A DNA stretch of 64,000 nt from Coprococcus comes ATCC 27758 (GCF_025149785.1 NZ_CP102277.1:2232001-2296000), one strand, 5' to 3'. Counted from the stretch's first letter, positions 19,007 through 28,315 are shown. Numbers and translations are program-made. Notes: generated by a model from the letters alone, not told the origin.

Positions 19007-19043
19007 AAAAAAGGCAAGACTTTTCCGCAAAGTCTTGCCTTTT
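19007..19043 (-). terminator. Intrinsic terminator after the small lipoprotein gene
   Basis: Fifteen-base perfect arms (19009-19023 and 19029-19043), loop five, followed on the - strand by TTTTTT. It separates the lipoprotein gene from hisA. Confidence 0.85.
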
Positions 19044-19045
19044 CC

Positions 19046-19318
19046 CTATTCCTGACCATCTATTGTATGATTATCATTTACATTCCGGTCCTCTGTCCTG
19101 TTTCTGGTCATATCATCGACTCCGTCTTCCACATCATCTACTGCATCCTCAACACCATCTCCGATATCGTTTGTGACATCATTTACCGTTCCATTCTGAT
19201 TCGTCCCACCGGTATTCGTATCCGGATTTGCAGCGTTATCACCATTTCCACACGCCGTAATTCCTCCCATCAGCATCACACAGGTAAAAACCAGAACCAT
19301 TCTTCTTAGATATTGCAT
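19046..19318 (-). CDS. Small acidic lipoprotein of unknown function
   Basis: 90 residues from the ATG at 19318, eight bases after AAGGAG; the longer upstream frame has no binding site. Signal peptide followed by GITAC with C23 as the lipidation site. The mature part is low complexity: an N/T/G linker then an acidic repeat of D-D-V-E-D-G type (VEDAVDDVEDGVDDM) and a basic-acidic tail. Function unknown; could bind cations or simply coat the membrane surface. It is a short single-gene unit bounded by a terminator. Confidence 0.75.
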   Translation of the reverse strand: MQYLRRMVLVFTCVMLMGGITACGNGDNAANPDTNTGGTNQNGTVNDVTNDIGDGVEDAVDDVEDGVDDMTRNRTEDRNVNDNHTIDGQE

Positions 19319-19391
19319 GTTGTAATTCTCCTTTTTCTGTAAAATACTTGTACTATTACTATCCGCAGAAAAAGGATTTTTATACTTATTT

Positions 19392-21344
19392 TTAAATTTT
19401 TTCGATGATCTGACCACTTCTGTAAGCGTCCAGCAATGCCTCCAGATCCGCGATCCGTTCCTTCAGTACTTTTCCAACATCAGTATCTCCTACCGTCTTG
19501 CGTTCGAGTGTCCGTTTTACGATCACACTGTCCGAATGGATATCTCTTTCTTTTTCAATAGCTGCCTCCGTCGATTCAAACGGATCATGCGCCGCAAGGA
19601 TCAGTCCATAGGAATTATAGATCAGCGTGTATCCTGCAATTCCGGTTTCTTTCTGGTACGCTTTTGAAAATCCGCCATCAATAACAAGCACTTTTCCACC
19701 ACATTTGACCGGATTCTCTCCATTTTTCGTTTTCACCGGAACATGTCCGTTGATGATATGGGAAATTTCTCTGTCCAGGCCAAATTCATCCAGAATTCCG
19801 TTCATCACATTTTCATCTTCAAGAAGAAGATAATACGCATTCTTTTTCTCTTTCCACAGCTCCTTTTCTGCAAGGAAATAACGCTCAAAGGTCGCCATTT
19901 TATCTTTGCCGAAAAGAGGAGAATTCGCACCCTGCCAGATATACCACATCAGGTCACGCCCTTTTTTCTTTTCATCCGGATCTACCGCAAAAAATCCTTT
20001 TCTCACATAGGACTCCATCACATCATAAAGTGTCCTTCCCTGATAGCTTTTACCGTATATCTTTACCTTTCTGAGTGATCCGTCATCATTCAGTGGAACA
20101 CAGCCGTGATACAGCAGATTGGAATTGTAAATCTTGTAAAGACTTCCTTTGTTCAAAAGGAAACGCATATGCCTCTGCAATTTTTCACAGCTCTGGAACG
20201 CTTTTACCAGGCGGTTCATGATCTCTTCTTCTTCAGCTGAAAGCTGATATGGATTCTTCGGATCTATTGTCGGAAAATAATCATCCAGAAGCTGATAGAT
20301 TTTTCCTCCTATCGTTATAGTCCCTTCCTCGTAGTTGATCTTATCCAGAAAGTTTCTTCTCTGGAAACCAAATTCCGGATAAAGCTCTGCTGCCTGTCCT
20401 TCTACTTTGAACTGGATAACAGAAATTGCCTTGTGCATTTTCATATTCAGTTCCATCTCCTGTGGTTTGCAGTTGTCCTGCCCTTTTAATAAAAAGCATT
20501 CACAGGGATCTTTTGCATACTGTTTCCACGCGAAAGTTGCAAGTGGAAGCAGATTGATCCCATATCCATCCTCCAGAATATCCAGATTCCCATAGCGGGC
20601 ACAGATACGGATTACATTCGCAATACAGCATTTCTGCCCCGCTGCCGCTCCCATCCACAGGATATCATGATTCCCCCACTGGATGTCCACCGAATGATAC
20701 TCCATCAGCTTGTCCATGATCAGATGCGGTCCCGGACCTCTGTCGTAAATATCACCGACAATATGCAGGTGATCCACAACCAGACGCTGGATCAGTTCAC
20801 ACAAGGCTACAATAAATTCCTCCGCTCTTCCGATCTGGATAATTGTACTGATGATCGAATTATAATATGATTCCTTATCTGTCATTCCTGACTTTTCTGT
20901 GATCAGTTCCTCGATCACATATGCAAAATCCTTCGGGAGTGCTTTTCTGACCTTCGATCTGGTATATTTGCTCGCCGAACGTTTTGCTACCTCGATCAGA
21001 CGGTACAGCATGATCTTGTACCAGTCATCCATATTCTGTTCTTCTTCCCGGATCCGCTCCATCTTCTCCCGTGGATAGTAGATCAAGGTTGCCAGTGTCT
21101 GCTTGTCCCGGCTGCTCATTGTGTTTGCAAATACATCATCGACCTTGCGCTTTACCGAACCCGATCCGTTCTTCAGCACATGTGCAAACGCTTCATATTC
21201 TCCGTGAATATCCGTCAGAAAATGTTCCGTTCCTTTTGGAAGATTCACGATTGCCTGTAAGTTAATAATTTCTGTGGACGCAGCTGCGATTGATGGAAAT
21301 AATTCCGACAGCCCTTCCAGATATTTCTCCTCTAATGCTTTCAT
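19392..21344 (-). CDS. fbp: Fructose-1,6-bisphosphatase, class III
   Basis: 650 residues, the size of Firmicutes class III FBPase. It dephosphorylates fructose-1,6-bisphosphate in gluconeogenesis. It belongs to the calcineurin-like metallophosphatases; motifs are DIHGE (residues 45-49), GDIYDRG (about 197-203) and GNHD (about 224-227), plus the late INGHVPV and IDGGFSKAYQ blocks. A GGGAGG site lies before the ATG. It follows dapB by 34 bases, so read-through from dapB is likely. Confidence 0.95.
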   Translation of the reverse strand: MKALEEKYLEGLSELFPSIAAASTEIINLQAIVNLPKGTEHFLTDIHGEYEAFAHVLKNGSGSVKRKVDDVFANTMSSRDKQTLATLIYYPREKMERIREEEQNMDDWYKIMLYRLIEVAKRSASKYTRSKVRKALPKDFAYVIEELITEKSGMTDKESYYNSIISTIIQIGRAEEFIVALCELIQRLVVDHLHIVGDIYDRGPGPHLIMDKLMEYHSVDIQWGNHDILWMGAAAGQKCCIANVIRICARYGNLDILEDGYGINLLPLATFAWKQYAKDPCECFLLKGQDNCKPQEMELNMKMHKAISVIQFKVEGQAAELYPEFGFQRRNFLDKINYEEGTITIGGKIYQLLDDYFPTIDPKNPYQLSAEEEEIMNRLVKAFQSCEKLQRHMRFLLNKGSLYKIYNSNLLYHGCVPLNDDGSLRKVKIYGKSYQGRTLYDVMESYVRKGFFAVDPDEKKKGRDLMWYIWQGANSPLFGKDKMATFERYFLAEKELWKEKKNAYYLLLEDENVMNGILDEFGLDREISHIINGHVPVKTKNGENPVKCGGKVLVIDGGFSKAYQKETGIAGYTLIYNSYGLILAAHDPFESTEAAIEKERDIHSDSVIVKRTLERKTVGDTDVGKVLKERIADLEALLDAYRSGQIIEKI

Positions 21345-21378
21345 AACTTCCTCCCTCTTGTATAAAAGCTTTTTCTGC

Positions 21379-22137
21379 TTACAGTCCGATCACATCACTC
21401 ATATCGTACATTCCTGCCGGTTTTCCAGCCAGGAATTTGGCAGCTTCAACTGCACCTTTTCCAAAAATTGCTTTTGAATATGCAGTGTGGTGGAATTCGA
21501 TCACTTCATCTGCCCCCGCAAAGATGACGTCATGCTGTCCAACGATCGTACCTCCACGTACTGCAACGATCCCGATTTCGTTTTTCTCACGTTTTTTTCG
21601 TTCATGGCTGCGGTCATAATTGTATACATACTGGTCAGCCATCGCTTCATTAATCGAATCTGCAAGTGCGATCGCTGTTCCACTTGGAGCATCAACTTTC
21701 TGATTATGATGTTTTTCTACAATTTCAATATCAAAGCCTGCCGGAGCAAGAACCTTTGCTGCATCCTTTAAAAGCTTCATCAGAAGATTGACTCCCAGTG
21801 ACATATTTGCAGAACGGAGAACCGCAACTTTTTCTCCTGCTTCTTTCACCTTTGCAAGCTGTTCCTCAGAAAGTCCTGTTGTGCAAAGAACAACCGGAAG
21901 AGTTTTCTCCACACATACATCCAGGAGCTCATCAACTGCTGCTGCGTTTGAGAAATCAATCACAACATCTGCCTGCACATCACACTCTGCAAGGCTTGTA
22001 AATACCGGGTACGGATTCTCGATTCCGGTGAATTTATCAATACCTGCCACGATCTCGATCACATCATCCTCCTTTACAAGTCCCGAGATCACCTGTCCCA
22101 TTTTTCCGTTACATCCATGCATAATTGCCTTAACCAT
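21379..22137 (-). CDS. dapB: 4-hydroxy-tetrahydrodipicolinate reductase
   Basis: 252 residues. It reduces the DapA product with NAD(P)H on the way to diaminopimelate and lysine. N-terminal Rossmann motif HGCNGKMG (8-15), and the signature IEIVEKHHNQKVDAPSGTA with the catalytic His-His and Lys. Ribosome binding site AAGGAGG. It lies downstream of dapA but an imperfect terminator (22200-22236) sits between them. Confidence 0.96.
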   Translation of the reverse strand: MVKAIMHGCNGKMGQVISGLVKEDDVIEIVAGIDKFTGIENPYPVFTSLAECDVQADVVIDFSNAAAVDELLDVCVEKTLPVVLCTTGLSEEQLAKVKEAGEKVAVLRSANMSLGVNLLMKLLKDAAKVLAPAGFDIEIVEKHHNQKVDAPSGTAIALADSINEAMADQYVYNYDRSHERKKREKNEIGIVAVRGGTIVGQHDVIFAGADEVIEFHHTAYSKAIFGKGAVEAAKFLAGKPAGMYDMSDVIGL

Positions 22138-22199
22138 TTTGTATTCCTCCTTGTTATCTCCATTTTCTTGTGTATCTTTTCACAAATTCCTGTATAGCA

Positions 22200-22236
22200 C
22201 AAAAGGAACTGATGGATACTCCAGTCAGTCCCTTTT
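22200..22236 (-). terminator. Imperfect terminator between dapA and dapB
   Basis: Arms 22201-22215 and 22221-22236 pair with a few mismatches or bulges (AAAAGG, ACTGA and GG blocks), and CCTTTT ends the - strand stem. Likely partial termination, reducing dapB relative to dapA. Confidence 0.5.
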
Positions 22237-22256
22237 CTCTATAATCTGACCCTTTA

Positions 22257-23147
22257 TTATGCCAGTTTAATTCCAAATGCTTCCAGTTCTTTTGCAAGCT
22301 GTGCTGTATGTGCTTCTGTCATCTCTGTCAAAGGCATACGCAAAGGACCTGCCTGCCATCCCATCAGATTTAAAGCCTTTTTAACCGGAATCGGATTCAC
22401 TTCACAGAATAACTTCTCGATCAGCGGAATCGCATCCAGCTGCATCTTACAGCTTCCCTTGACATCTCCTTCAAAGAACTTTGCACAGATGTCATGTGTA
22501 TACTGCGGAGCCACGTTCGCAAGAACTGAGATGACACCCTTTCCTCCAACAGAAAGGAGCGGTACGATCTGGTCATCATTGCCTGAATACAGATCGATCT
22601 TGCCATCTGTCAGCTGCATGATCTTTGAAATCTGGGAAATATTGCCTGATGCTTCTTTTACCGCAACAATATTCTCTATATTTTTATGTAAAGCTGCAAC
22701 TGTCTCCGGAGCAATATTCACACCGGTACGGCTCGCCACACTGTAAAGGATAATTGGTGCTTTTGCTTCTTTTGCAACAGCGGTATAATGTGCGATCAGT
22801 CCGTCCTGTGTACATTTGTTATAATATGGTGTTACAAGCAGCAGTCCGTCTGCACCGTCTTCTACTGCCTCTTTTGACATCTGGATCGTTGTGTAGGTAC
22901 TGTTGGAACCGGTACCTGCGATCACCGGGATTCTTCCCTTGACACGCTCGATCGCAAATTTGATGCATTCCATGTGCTCTTCTTCTGATAAAGTAGAGGA
23001 TTCACCTGTTGTTCCGCAGATGATAATACTGTCGGTCCCATGTGTACAATGGTAGTCCAGCATTTCATCCAGTTTGTCATAATTTATACTCTCGTCCTCA
23101 TGAAACGGCGTTACAAGTGCCACTCCTGATCCTGTAAATATAGCCAT
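22257..23147 (-). CDS. dapA: 4-hydroxy-tetrahydrodipicolinate synthase
   Basis: 296 residues. It condenses pyruvate with aspartate semialdehyde. The Schiff-base lysine is K164 in VAVKEASGN; Y135 and the T46/T47 pair of CGTTGES complete the proton relay. The segment after Y135 reads SVASRTG instead of the usual NVPSRTG, a mild deviation. AGGAGG precedes the ATG. A short dyad CTAAAC...GTTTAG at 23180-23202 between ssb and dapA might be regulatory. Confidence 0.95.
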   Translation of the reverse strand: MAIFTGSGVALVTPFHEDESINYDKLDEMLDYHCTHGTDSIIICGTTGESSTLSEEEHMECIKFAIERVKGRIPVIAGTGSNSTYTTIQMSKEAVEDGADGLLLVTPYYNKCTQDGLIAHYTAVAKEAKAPIILYSVASRTGVNIAPETVAALHKNIENIVAVKEASGNISQISKIMQLTDGKIDLYSGNDDQIVPLLSVGGKGVISVLANVAPQYTHDICAKFFEGDVKGSCKMQLDAIPLIEKLFCEVNPIPVKKALNLMGWQAGPLRMPLTEMTEAHTAQLAKELEAFGIKLA

Positions 23148-23203
23148 AATATTCCTCCTGACATGTTGCTTTATGATACTAAACGATCAAATCAAGTTTA
23201 GCA

Positions 23204-23848
23204 TTAAATGCAGGCACTGTCAATCAGAGTCTTTTCCAGTTTACTGACCGAAACTTCATAAGCAACCCTCTTTTCTGTCTCGGTATCTGAAATCCGTTTT
23301 ACATATTCCCTGCTCTGGATCCTTCCCAGAAGCTGTACATGCTCTCCCACTTCAAAGCCGGAGGCATATCTTGCATTTCTCCCCCAGCAGATACATGGAA
23401 TGTAATCCGATTTTCCATATGGGCGGTTAACCGCAAGCAAAAGATCTGCAATCTCCCTTCCAAGCGGTGTCTTCCGGTAGATCGGTTCCTTGCAGATATA
23501 GCCATCCAGCCAGATACTGTTGGTCTTTGTCCCGTCAGGTTCTTCTTCCATAAAGGAAATCTCCCGTACAAATACGGATAATACCAGACGGTTTTTCTGC
23601 TCTTCATGCCGATTGTAAGAGCGGAACTGTCCGTGCACCATAATATACTCTCCGGTATAATCCTGTGTCACGTCGATCAGCCTCTCTGAGATCATCAGCG
23701 GAATACGGTCTTCTGAATTGCTCAGTCTTTTCACTTCTACCTCTACCATATAAAAGCCTTCTCCAAAGACCTCATGGCTGAATGAAAATTCAGTTGCTAC
23801 CTTTCCCATGATCGTTACCTGGTTATTTTCAATAATCTTATCTGACAT
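23204..23848 (-). CDS. SSB-like protein with two OB folds
   Basis: 214 residues. The second half (about 107-206) carries a clear single-stranded DNA-binding protein pattern: WLDGYICKEPIYRKTPLGREIADLLLAVNR, then PCICWGRNARYAS and VQLLGRIQSREY. The first half (about 8-105) repeats the same fold more loosely (VTIMGKV..., YIMVHGQFRSY). There is no acidic DDDIPF-like tail for partner binding, so it is not the replicative SSB. Such tandem-OB proteins are present in some Clostridia; role unknown, possibly repair or competence. It is upstream of dapA on the same strand and divergent from typA. Confidence 0.8.
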   Translation of the reverse strand: MSDKIIENNQVTIMGKVATEFSFSHEVFGEGFYMVEVEVKRLSNSEDRIPLMISERLIDVTQDYTGEYIMVHGQFRSYNRHEEQKNRLVLSVFVREISFMEEEPDGTKTNSIWLDGYICKEPIYRKTPLGREIADLLLAVNRPYGKSDYIPCICWGRNARYASGFEVGEHVQLLGRIQSREYVKRISDTETEKRVAYEVSVSKLEKTLIDSACI

Positions 23849-23992
23849 AATAATGTAAATCTCCTTCCTCTTCGCAGGCGTATTTTACCGCGTTCTTACT
23901 CTTGATCACTATCTAATCTATGAAGCTTTTCCAGTTTTTAGAACAAAAAGTAACCTCTTTTTTTGCAGAAAGTCAAATTTTTTTCTTTCTAC

Positions 23993-24020
23993 TTGTAAAT
24001 TTTTCAAAATGTGATAAACT
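23993..24020 (+). promoter_or_regulatory. Promoter of typA
   Basis: TTGTAA (23993-23998), 16-base spacer, TAAACT (24015-24020). Confidence 0.5.
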
Positions 24021-24066
24021 ATACGGGTTGTAACTTTAAATAGGTAATAAGAAGGGTTTTGAGAAT

Positions 24067-25893
24067 ATGAAGACAAAACGTGAAGACATTAGAAATATTG
24101 CTATCATCGCCCATGTTGATCATGGTAAAACAACATTAGTAGATGAACTTTTAAAACAGAGCGGTGTTTTCCGTGAAAATCAGGAAGTAGCCGAACGAGT
24201 AATGGATTCCAACGATATCGAACGTGAACGTGGAATTACCATTCTTTCCAAAAACACTGCAGTTGTTTATAAAAATACAAAGATCAATATCATTGACACT
24301 CCTGGACATGCCGATTTCGGCGGAGAAGTAGAACGTGTCCTTAAGATGGTCAATGGAGTGGTTCTTCTGGTTGACGCTTTTGAAGGTGCCATGCCACAGA
24401 CCAAATTCGTTTTGAAAAAAGCTCTTGCACTGAAGCTCCCGGTTATCGTATGTATCAACAAGATCGACCGTCCGGAAGCACGTCCGGATGAAGTTATCGA
24501 TGAAGTTCTTGAACTTCTCATCGATCTTGGCGCATCCGACGAACAGCTTGACTGCCCGTTCCTTTTTGCTTCTGCAAGAGACGGATATGCAACTTACAAT
24601 ATCGACGATGAACCGAAAGACATGGTTCCTCTGTTTGAGACCATCCTGGATTACATCCCGGCTCCGGAAGGAGATCCTGATGCAGGTACACAGATGCTGA
24701 TCAGCACCATCGATTACAATGAATACGTTGGCCGTATCGGTGTTGGAAAAGTCGATAACGGAACGATTTCTGTCAACCAGGATGTAGTTGTTGTAAACCA
24801 TCATGATCCGGACAAACAGAAAAAAGTAAAGATCAGCAAATTATATGAATTTGACGGTCTGAATAAAGTAGAAGTAAAAGAAGCAGGCATCGGTTCTATC
24901 GTTGCAATCTCCGGTATTGCAGATATTTCCATCGGTGATACGATCTGTTCGCCGGACAATCCGGTTCCGATCGAATTCCAGAAGATTTCCGAGCCTACGA
25001 TCGCAATGCAGTTCGTTGTCAACGACAGTCCGTTTGCAGGACAGGAGGGTAAATTCGTCACTTCCCGTCACCTCCGTGACCGTCTGTTCCGTGAACTGAA
25101 TACAGACGTCAGCCTTCGTGTTGAAGAGACAGACAACACAGACAGCTTCAAGGTATCCGGACGTGGAGAGCTTCATCTTTCCGTCCTCGTTGAAAACATG
25201 CGTCGTGAAGGTTATGAATTCGCAGTCAGCAAAGCCGAAGTTCTTTACAAAAAAGACGAAAACGGCAAGCAGCTCGAGCCAATGGAAACCGTATACATTG
25301 ATGTACCGGATGAATTTACAGGTATAGTTATTGATAAATTAAGCCAGAGAAAAGGCGAACTCCGCAACATGGGAATGTCTAATGGCGGATACACCCGTCT
25401 TGAATTCTCCATCCCGTCAAGAGGTCTGATCGGTTATCGTGGAGAATTCCTGACCGATACAAAAGGTAACGGTATCATGAACACAGCCTTTGACTGCTAC
25501 GCTCCGTATAAAGGAGATATCCAGTACAGAAGCCAGGGATCCCTGATCGCATTCGAGACAGGTGAAGCTGTAGCTTACGGTCTGTTCAACGCACAGGATC
25601 GTGGAACACTCTTCATCGGACCTGGTGAAAAGGTTTACTCCGGTATGGTAATCGGTCAGAATGCGAAGACAGATGATATCGAACTGAATGTATGTAAGAC
25701 CAAACACCTTACCAATACCCGTTCTTCAAGTGCTGATGAAGCCTTAAAGCTTACTCCGCCGAGAATCCTCAGTCTGGAAGAAGCACTTGATTTCATCGAT
25801 ACCGATGAACTTCTGGAAGTCACACCGAAGAGCCTGCGTATCCGTAAAAAGATTCTGGATCCGAAACTCCGTAAGAGAAGCAATTTCCAGTAA
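24067..25893 (+). CDS. typA: Ribosome-associated GTPase TypA/BipA
   Basis: 608 residues. A translational GTPase of the EF-G group involved in ribosome assembly and stress adaptation. G1 AHVDHGKTTL (about 15-24), the switch region RERGITI, G3 DTPGHADFGG, G4 NKIDRP, then domain II and the BipA-specific C-terminus (RGLIGYRGEFLTDTKGNG, AFDCYAPYKG). The ATG at 24067 is preceded by GAAGGG, a weak site. The stop is followed by the promoter and hairpin before the PsiE-like gene. Confidence 0.97.
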   Translation: MKTKREDIRNIAIIAHVDHGKTTLVDELLKQSGVFRENQEVAERVMDSNDIERERGITILSKNTAVVYKNTKINIIDTPGHADFGGEVERVLKMVNGVVLLVDAFEGAMPQTKFVLKKALALKLPVIVCINKIDRPEARPDEVIDEVLELLIDLGASDEQLDCPFLFASARDGYATYNIDDEPKDMVPLFETILDYIPAPEGDPDAGTQMLISTIDYNEYVGRIGVGKVDNGTISVNQDVVVVNHHDPDKQKKVKISKLYEFDGLNKVEVKEAGIGSIVAISGIADISIGDTICSPDNPVPIEFQKISEPTIAMQFVVNDSPFAGQEGKFVTSRHLRDRLFRELNTDVSLRVEETDNTDSFKVSGRGELHLSVLVENMRREGYEFAVSKAEVLYKKDENGKQLEPMETVYIDVPDEFTGIVIDKLSQRKGELRNMGMSNGGYTRLEFSIPSRGLIGYRGEFLTDTKGNGIMNTAFDCYAPYKGDIQYRSQGSLIAFETGEAVAYGLFNAQDRGTLFIGPGEKVYSGMVIGQNAKTDDIELNVCKTKHLTNTRSSSADEALKLTPPRILSLEEALDFIDTDELLEVTPKSLRIRKKILDPKLRKRSNFQ

Positions 25894-25910
25894 AAAACTA
25901 TAGATTTTTC

Positions 25911-25971
25911 TTTACACTTCCCCCTTGTATCCGTTACAATCTTTGTATACAACGAACAAGGGGGATTTTTT
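25911..25971 (+). promoter_or_regulatory. Promoter plus hairpin that covers the next ribosome binding site
   Basis: Promoter TTTACA (25911-25916)-N18-TACAAT (25935-25940). Around it lie arms TCCCCCTTGT (25919-25928) and ACAAGGGGGA (25956-25965), followed directly by TTTTTT and the ATG at 25972. On a transcript reading through from typA the hairpin could terminate or hide the AAGGGGG binding site; a transcript from the internal promoter lacks the left arm and is free to be translated. Confidence 0.6.
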
Positions 25972-26583
25972 ATGAAAAAATACTTAAACGCAGCACTCCA
26001 TAAGCTGACCGTACTTCTGGAATTTATCATTTCATTCGTTCTGGCTGCCGGAATCATCATTCTGCTTGTCCAGCTGATCCTGTCCATGCCAAATGTTCCG
26101 GATCTGAATATTTATCCAAATTACGAAGACCTGGTAGAAACCTGTTTCAATCTGATCATTGGTGTCGAGCTGATCCGTATGCTTTATCAGCACAAGCCTT
26201 CCACTGTGTTTGAGGTGCTGTTATTTGCCATCGCCAGACAGGTGATCATGGCACATAACAATCCGGTATCCAGCCTGATCGGTGTGATCTCCATCGCACT
26301 TTTATTTGCAACCAGAAAGTTCCTTTTTATTGAATTTGATGAATCTGAGAAAATTATTTTCCGTGCTACTACAAAAGCACGAATTGTAAACAGCATCCTG
26401 CACGTCCATATTCCATATGAAGATGAACAAACCTTATATGACGTGATCACTAAAAGATTTGAACAGGAAAAAACAGAAATTGGTGTTGGTGCAAGTACAT
26501 TCTTCGATAATTTTGGTCTGCGCGTTGCCAAAATGCATAACGGCAAGATCAGTCGTATCGAAGTAATCCGCTCCATACATTGA
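25972..26583 (+). CDS. PsiE-like integral membrane protein
   Basis: 203 residues. The N-terminal half has about four hydrophobic helices (first at about 12-38, then 58-72, 80-92 and 98-115) with the pattern FNLIIGVELIRMLYQHKPSTVFEVLLFAIARQVIM that resembles the phosphate-starvation-inducible PsiE domain. The C-terminal half (about 125-203) is soluble and mixed alpha/beta, not assigned. Function is unknown in all hosts. It has its own promoter and is expressed separately from typA. Confidence 0.65.
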   Translation: MKKYLNAALHKLTVLLEFIISFVLAAGIIILLVQLILSMPNVPDLNIYPNYEDLVETCFNLIIGVELIRMLYQHKPSTVFEVLLFAIARQVIMAHNNPVSSLIGVISIALLFATRKFLFIEFDESEKIIFRATTKARIVNSILHVHIPYEDEQTLYDVITKRFEQEKTEIGVGASTFFDNFGLRVAKMHNGKISRIEVIRSIH

Positions 26584-26644
26584 CAGAATTTTCTGATAAT
26601 TCAGTTTTCTTTACAGAATTTTAATAATTTTTTTGCATTTACCA

Positions 26645-26674
26645 TTGCATCTCTCCCCTATGATAGAGTATAAT
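26645..26674 (+). promoter_or_regulatory. Promoter of hpf
   Basis: TTGCAT (26645-26650), 18-base spacer, perfect TATAAT (26669-26674). The leader then contains an imperfect hairpin of 11-base arms around 26682-26725 (GCCGGAAGGAT / ATCCTGCCGGT). Confidence 0.65.
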
Positions 26675-26791
26675 GTAGCTATAGCCGGAAGGATATAAAA
26701 ACTATCTATACATCCTGCCGGTCAAGCTCTTATAGATGCACTTATCTCCGTACATACTATGAGAAATATGAGAAAAAAGGAGTTGAGCTGT

Positions 26792-27328
26792 ATGAATTTT
26801 ATCATTAGCGGAAGAAACATTGACATCACACCTGGTCTCAGACAGGCTGTAGAACAGAAATTAGGAAAACTGGAAAAGTATTTTACTCCTGAAACTGACA
26901 TTATCGTTACACTCAGTGTAGAAAAAGAACGTCAGAAAATCGAAGTTACGATCCCTGTAAAAGGAAACATTATCCGTTCCGAGCAGGAAAGCAGCGATAT
27001 GTATGTATCCATTGATCTCGTAGAAGAAATTATCGAGCGTCAGCTCAGAAAGTATAAAACCAAACTGATTGCAAAACAGCAGGGCGGACATGATTTCCGT
27101 CAGGAATTTATTGAATCCGATACTTCGGCAGCAGAGTCAGACGAGATTGAGATCGTCCGTACCAAACGTTTCGGCATCAAACCAATGTTCCCGGAGGATG
27201 CCTGCATTCAGATGGAACTTCTCGGACATAACTTCTACGTATTCAGCAATGCTGAGACAGACGAAGTCAATGTCGTATATAAGAGAAAGAATGGAACCTA
27301 CGGTCTGATCGAACCGGAATTCCAGTAA
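26792..27328 (+). CDS. hpf: Ribosome hibernation promoting factor, long form
   Basis: 178 residues from the ATG at 26792, nine bases after AAGGAG; an upstream in-frame start at 26759 adds 11 unlikely residues. The N-terminal 95 residues are the ribosome-binding HPF/YfiA fold (MNFIISGRNIDITPGLRQAVEQKL), the C-terminal 60 (VRTKRFGIKPMFPEDACIQMELLGHNFYVF) are the dimerisation domain of long HPF, which forms 100S ribosomes in stationary phase. Single-gene unit with its own promoter and strong terminator. Confidence 0.95.
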   Translation: MNFIISGRNIDITPGLRQAVEQKLGKLEKYFTPETDIIVTLSVEKERQKIEVTIPVKGNIIRSEQESSDMYVSIDLVEEIIERQLRKYKTKLIAKQQGGHDFRQEFIESDTSAAESDEIEIVRTKRFGIKPMFPEDACIQMELLGHNFYVFSNAETDEVNVVYKRKNGTYGLIEPEFQ

Positions 27329-27389
27329 ACCAATAAGCTCATACAGAGAACCTGCTGTCTGCAGTTCCTCCTGTATACTAAGACATTAA

Positions 27390-27436
27390 AACCCCTATAC
27401 AGAACGGATTCTCCGTTCTGTATAGGGGTTCTTTTT
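27390..27436. terminator. Bidirectional terminator between hpf and yigZ
   Basis: Eighteen-base perfect arms (27390-27407 and 27413-27430), loop five, T5 on the + strand (27432-27436) and TTTT on the - strand. Confidence 0.92.
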
Positions 27437-27442
27437 CCTGTT

Positions 27443-28099
27443 CTATTCCTCAAAAACCAGGATTTCTTTTCCATCCTCCGCAAAATAGCAGCTGTCTCCT
27501 TTTTCGATCACAGCCTGTCCATTTGTTCCCTCTGTAATCTCGGAAACCACACATTGCTCCTGATCATAAGGCAGAATCACTTTCATCAGCACTTTATCCG
27601 TATACTGTGTATCCTGCACACTGATCTGCCGTTGTCCGAGGATATACTGGATCTTCCCAAGTCCGGTATAATCCGTTCCAATCTCATACCGGTAACCCAG
27701 GCGCTTTGTGATCACAGTACTTGCCTGAAGACCTTCCTTTACTGCTCCCTGATAAGCCCGCACCAGACCACCTGTTCCCAGAAGCGTCCCGCCAAAATAC
27801 CTGGTCACAACAACCGCCGTATCGTGAAGACCTTCCCCTGTAAGCACATCCAGCATCGGTTTTCCTGCTGTACCTGCAGGCTCCCCGTCATCACTACATC
27901 TCAGAGTTGGATTTGTTACACCGATCACATAAGCAAAACAGTTATGTCTTGCGTCCCAGTATTTTTTCTTCACTTCTTCTATAAATGCCAGTACTTCTTC
28001 TTCTGAGTGTACCGGTCTTACCGTTGCGATAAAACGGGATTTCTTTTCAACAATTTCCCCTTCTCCTCCCCGGTATACTGTTTTGTATTCTTCCTGCAT
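27443..28099 (-). CDS. YigZ/IMPACT family protein
   Basis: 218 residues. The N-terminal UPF0029 domain shows KKSRFIATV, DARHNCFAYVIG, CSDDGEPAGTAGKPML and VVVTRYFGGTLLGTGGLVRAY, the signature of the YigZ/YvyE family; a C-terminal ferredoxin-like DUF1949 domain follows (about 140-205). Role in bacteria not firmly known; the eukaryotic IMPACT relative regulates translation. Convergent with hpf across a shared terminator. Confidence 0.93.
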   Translation of the reverse strand: MQEEYKTVYRGGEGEIVEKKSRFIATVRPVHSEEEVLAFIEEVKKKYWDARHNCFAYVIGVTNPTLRCSDDGEPAGTAGKPMLDVLTGEGLHDTAVVVTRYFGGTLLGTGGLVRAYQGAVKEGLQASTVITKRLGYRYEIGTDYTGLGKIQYILGQRQISVQDTQYTDKVLMKVILPYDQEQCVVSEITEGTNGQAVIEKGDSCYFAEDGKEILVFEE

Positions 28100-28143
28100 G
28101 TCTGCGTTTTTCCCTTCATTTTCCTTATATTTTCACTATTCCC

Positions 28144-28172
28144 AGTATACAAATCTATTTCTTCAGATGCAA
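28144..28172 (-). promoter_or_regulatory. Promoter of yigZ
   Basis: On the - strand TTGCAT-N17-TATACT (complements 28167-28172 and 28144-28149). Confidence 0.65.
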
Positions 28173-28280
28173 GAAAATTACAAAAATGTTACAATTTCCC
28201 TATATTTCCGAAATTTTTCTTAATTTTGTAAAATGGAACATTGAAGTTTTCAATTTTTCCTTTATTTAGATTATCAAGTT

Positions 28281-28289
28281 TGATATAAT
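28281..28289 (+). promoter_or_regulatory. Extended -10 promoter of the PBP gene
   Basis: TGATATAAT: extended TGn and perfect TATAAT (28284-28289); the -35 (TTTATT near 28261) is weak. Confidence 0.55.
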
Positions 28290-28315
28290 ATTGCAATATG
28301 AAGGAGGAAGCATTC

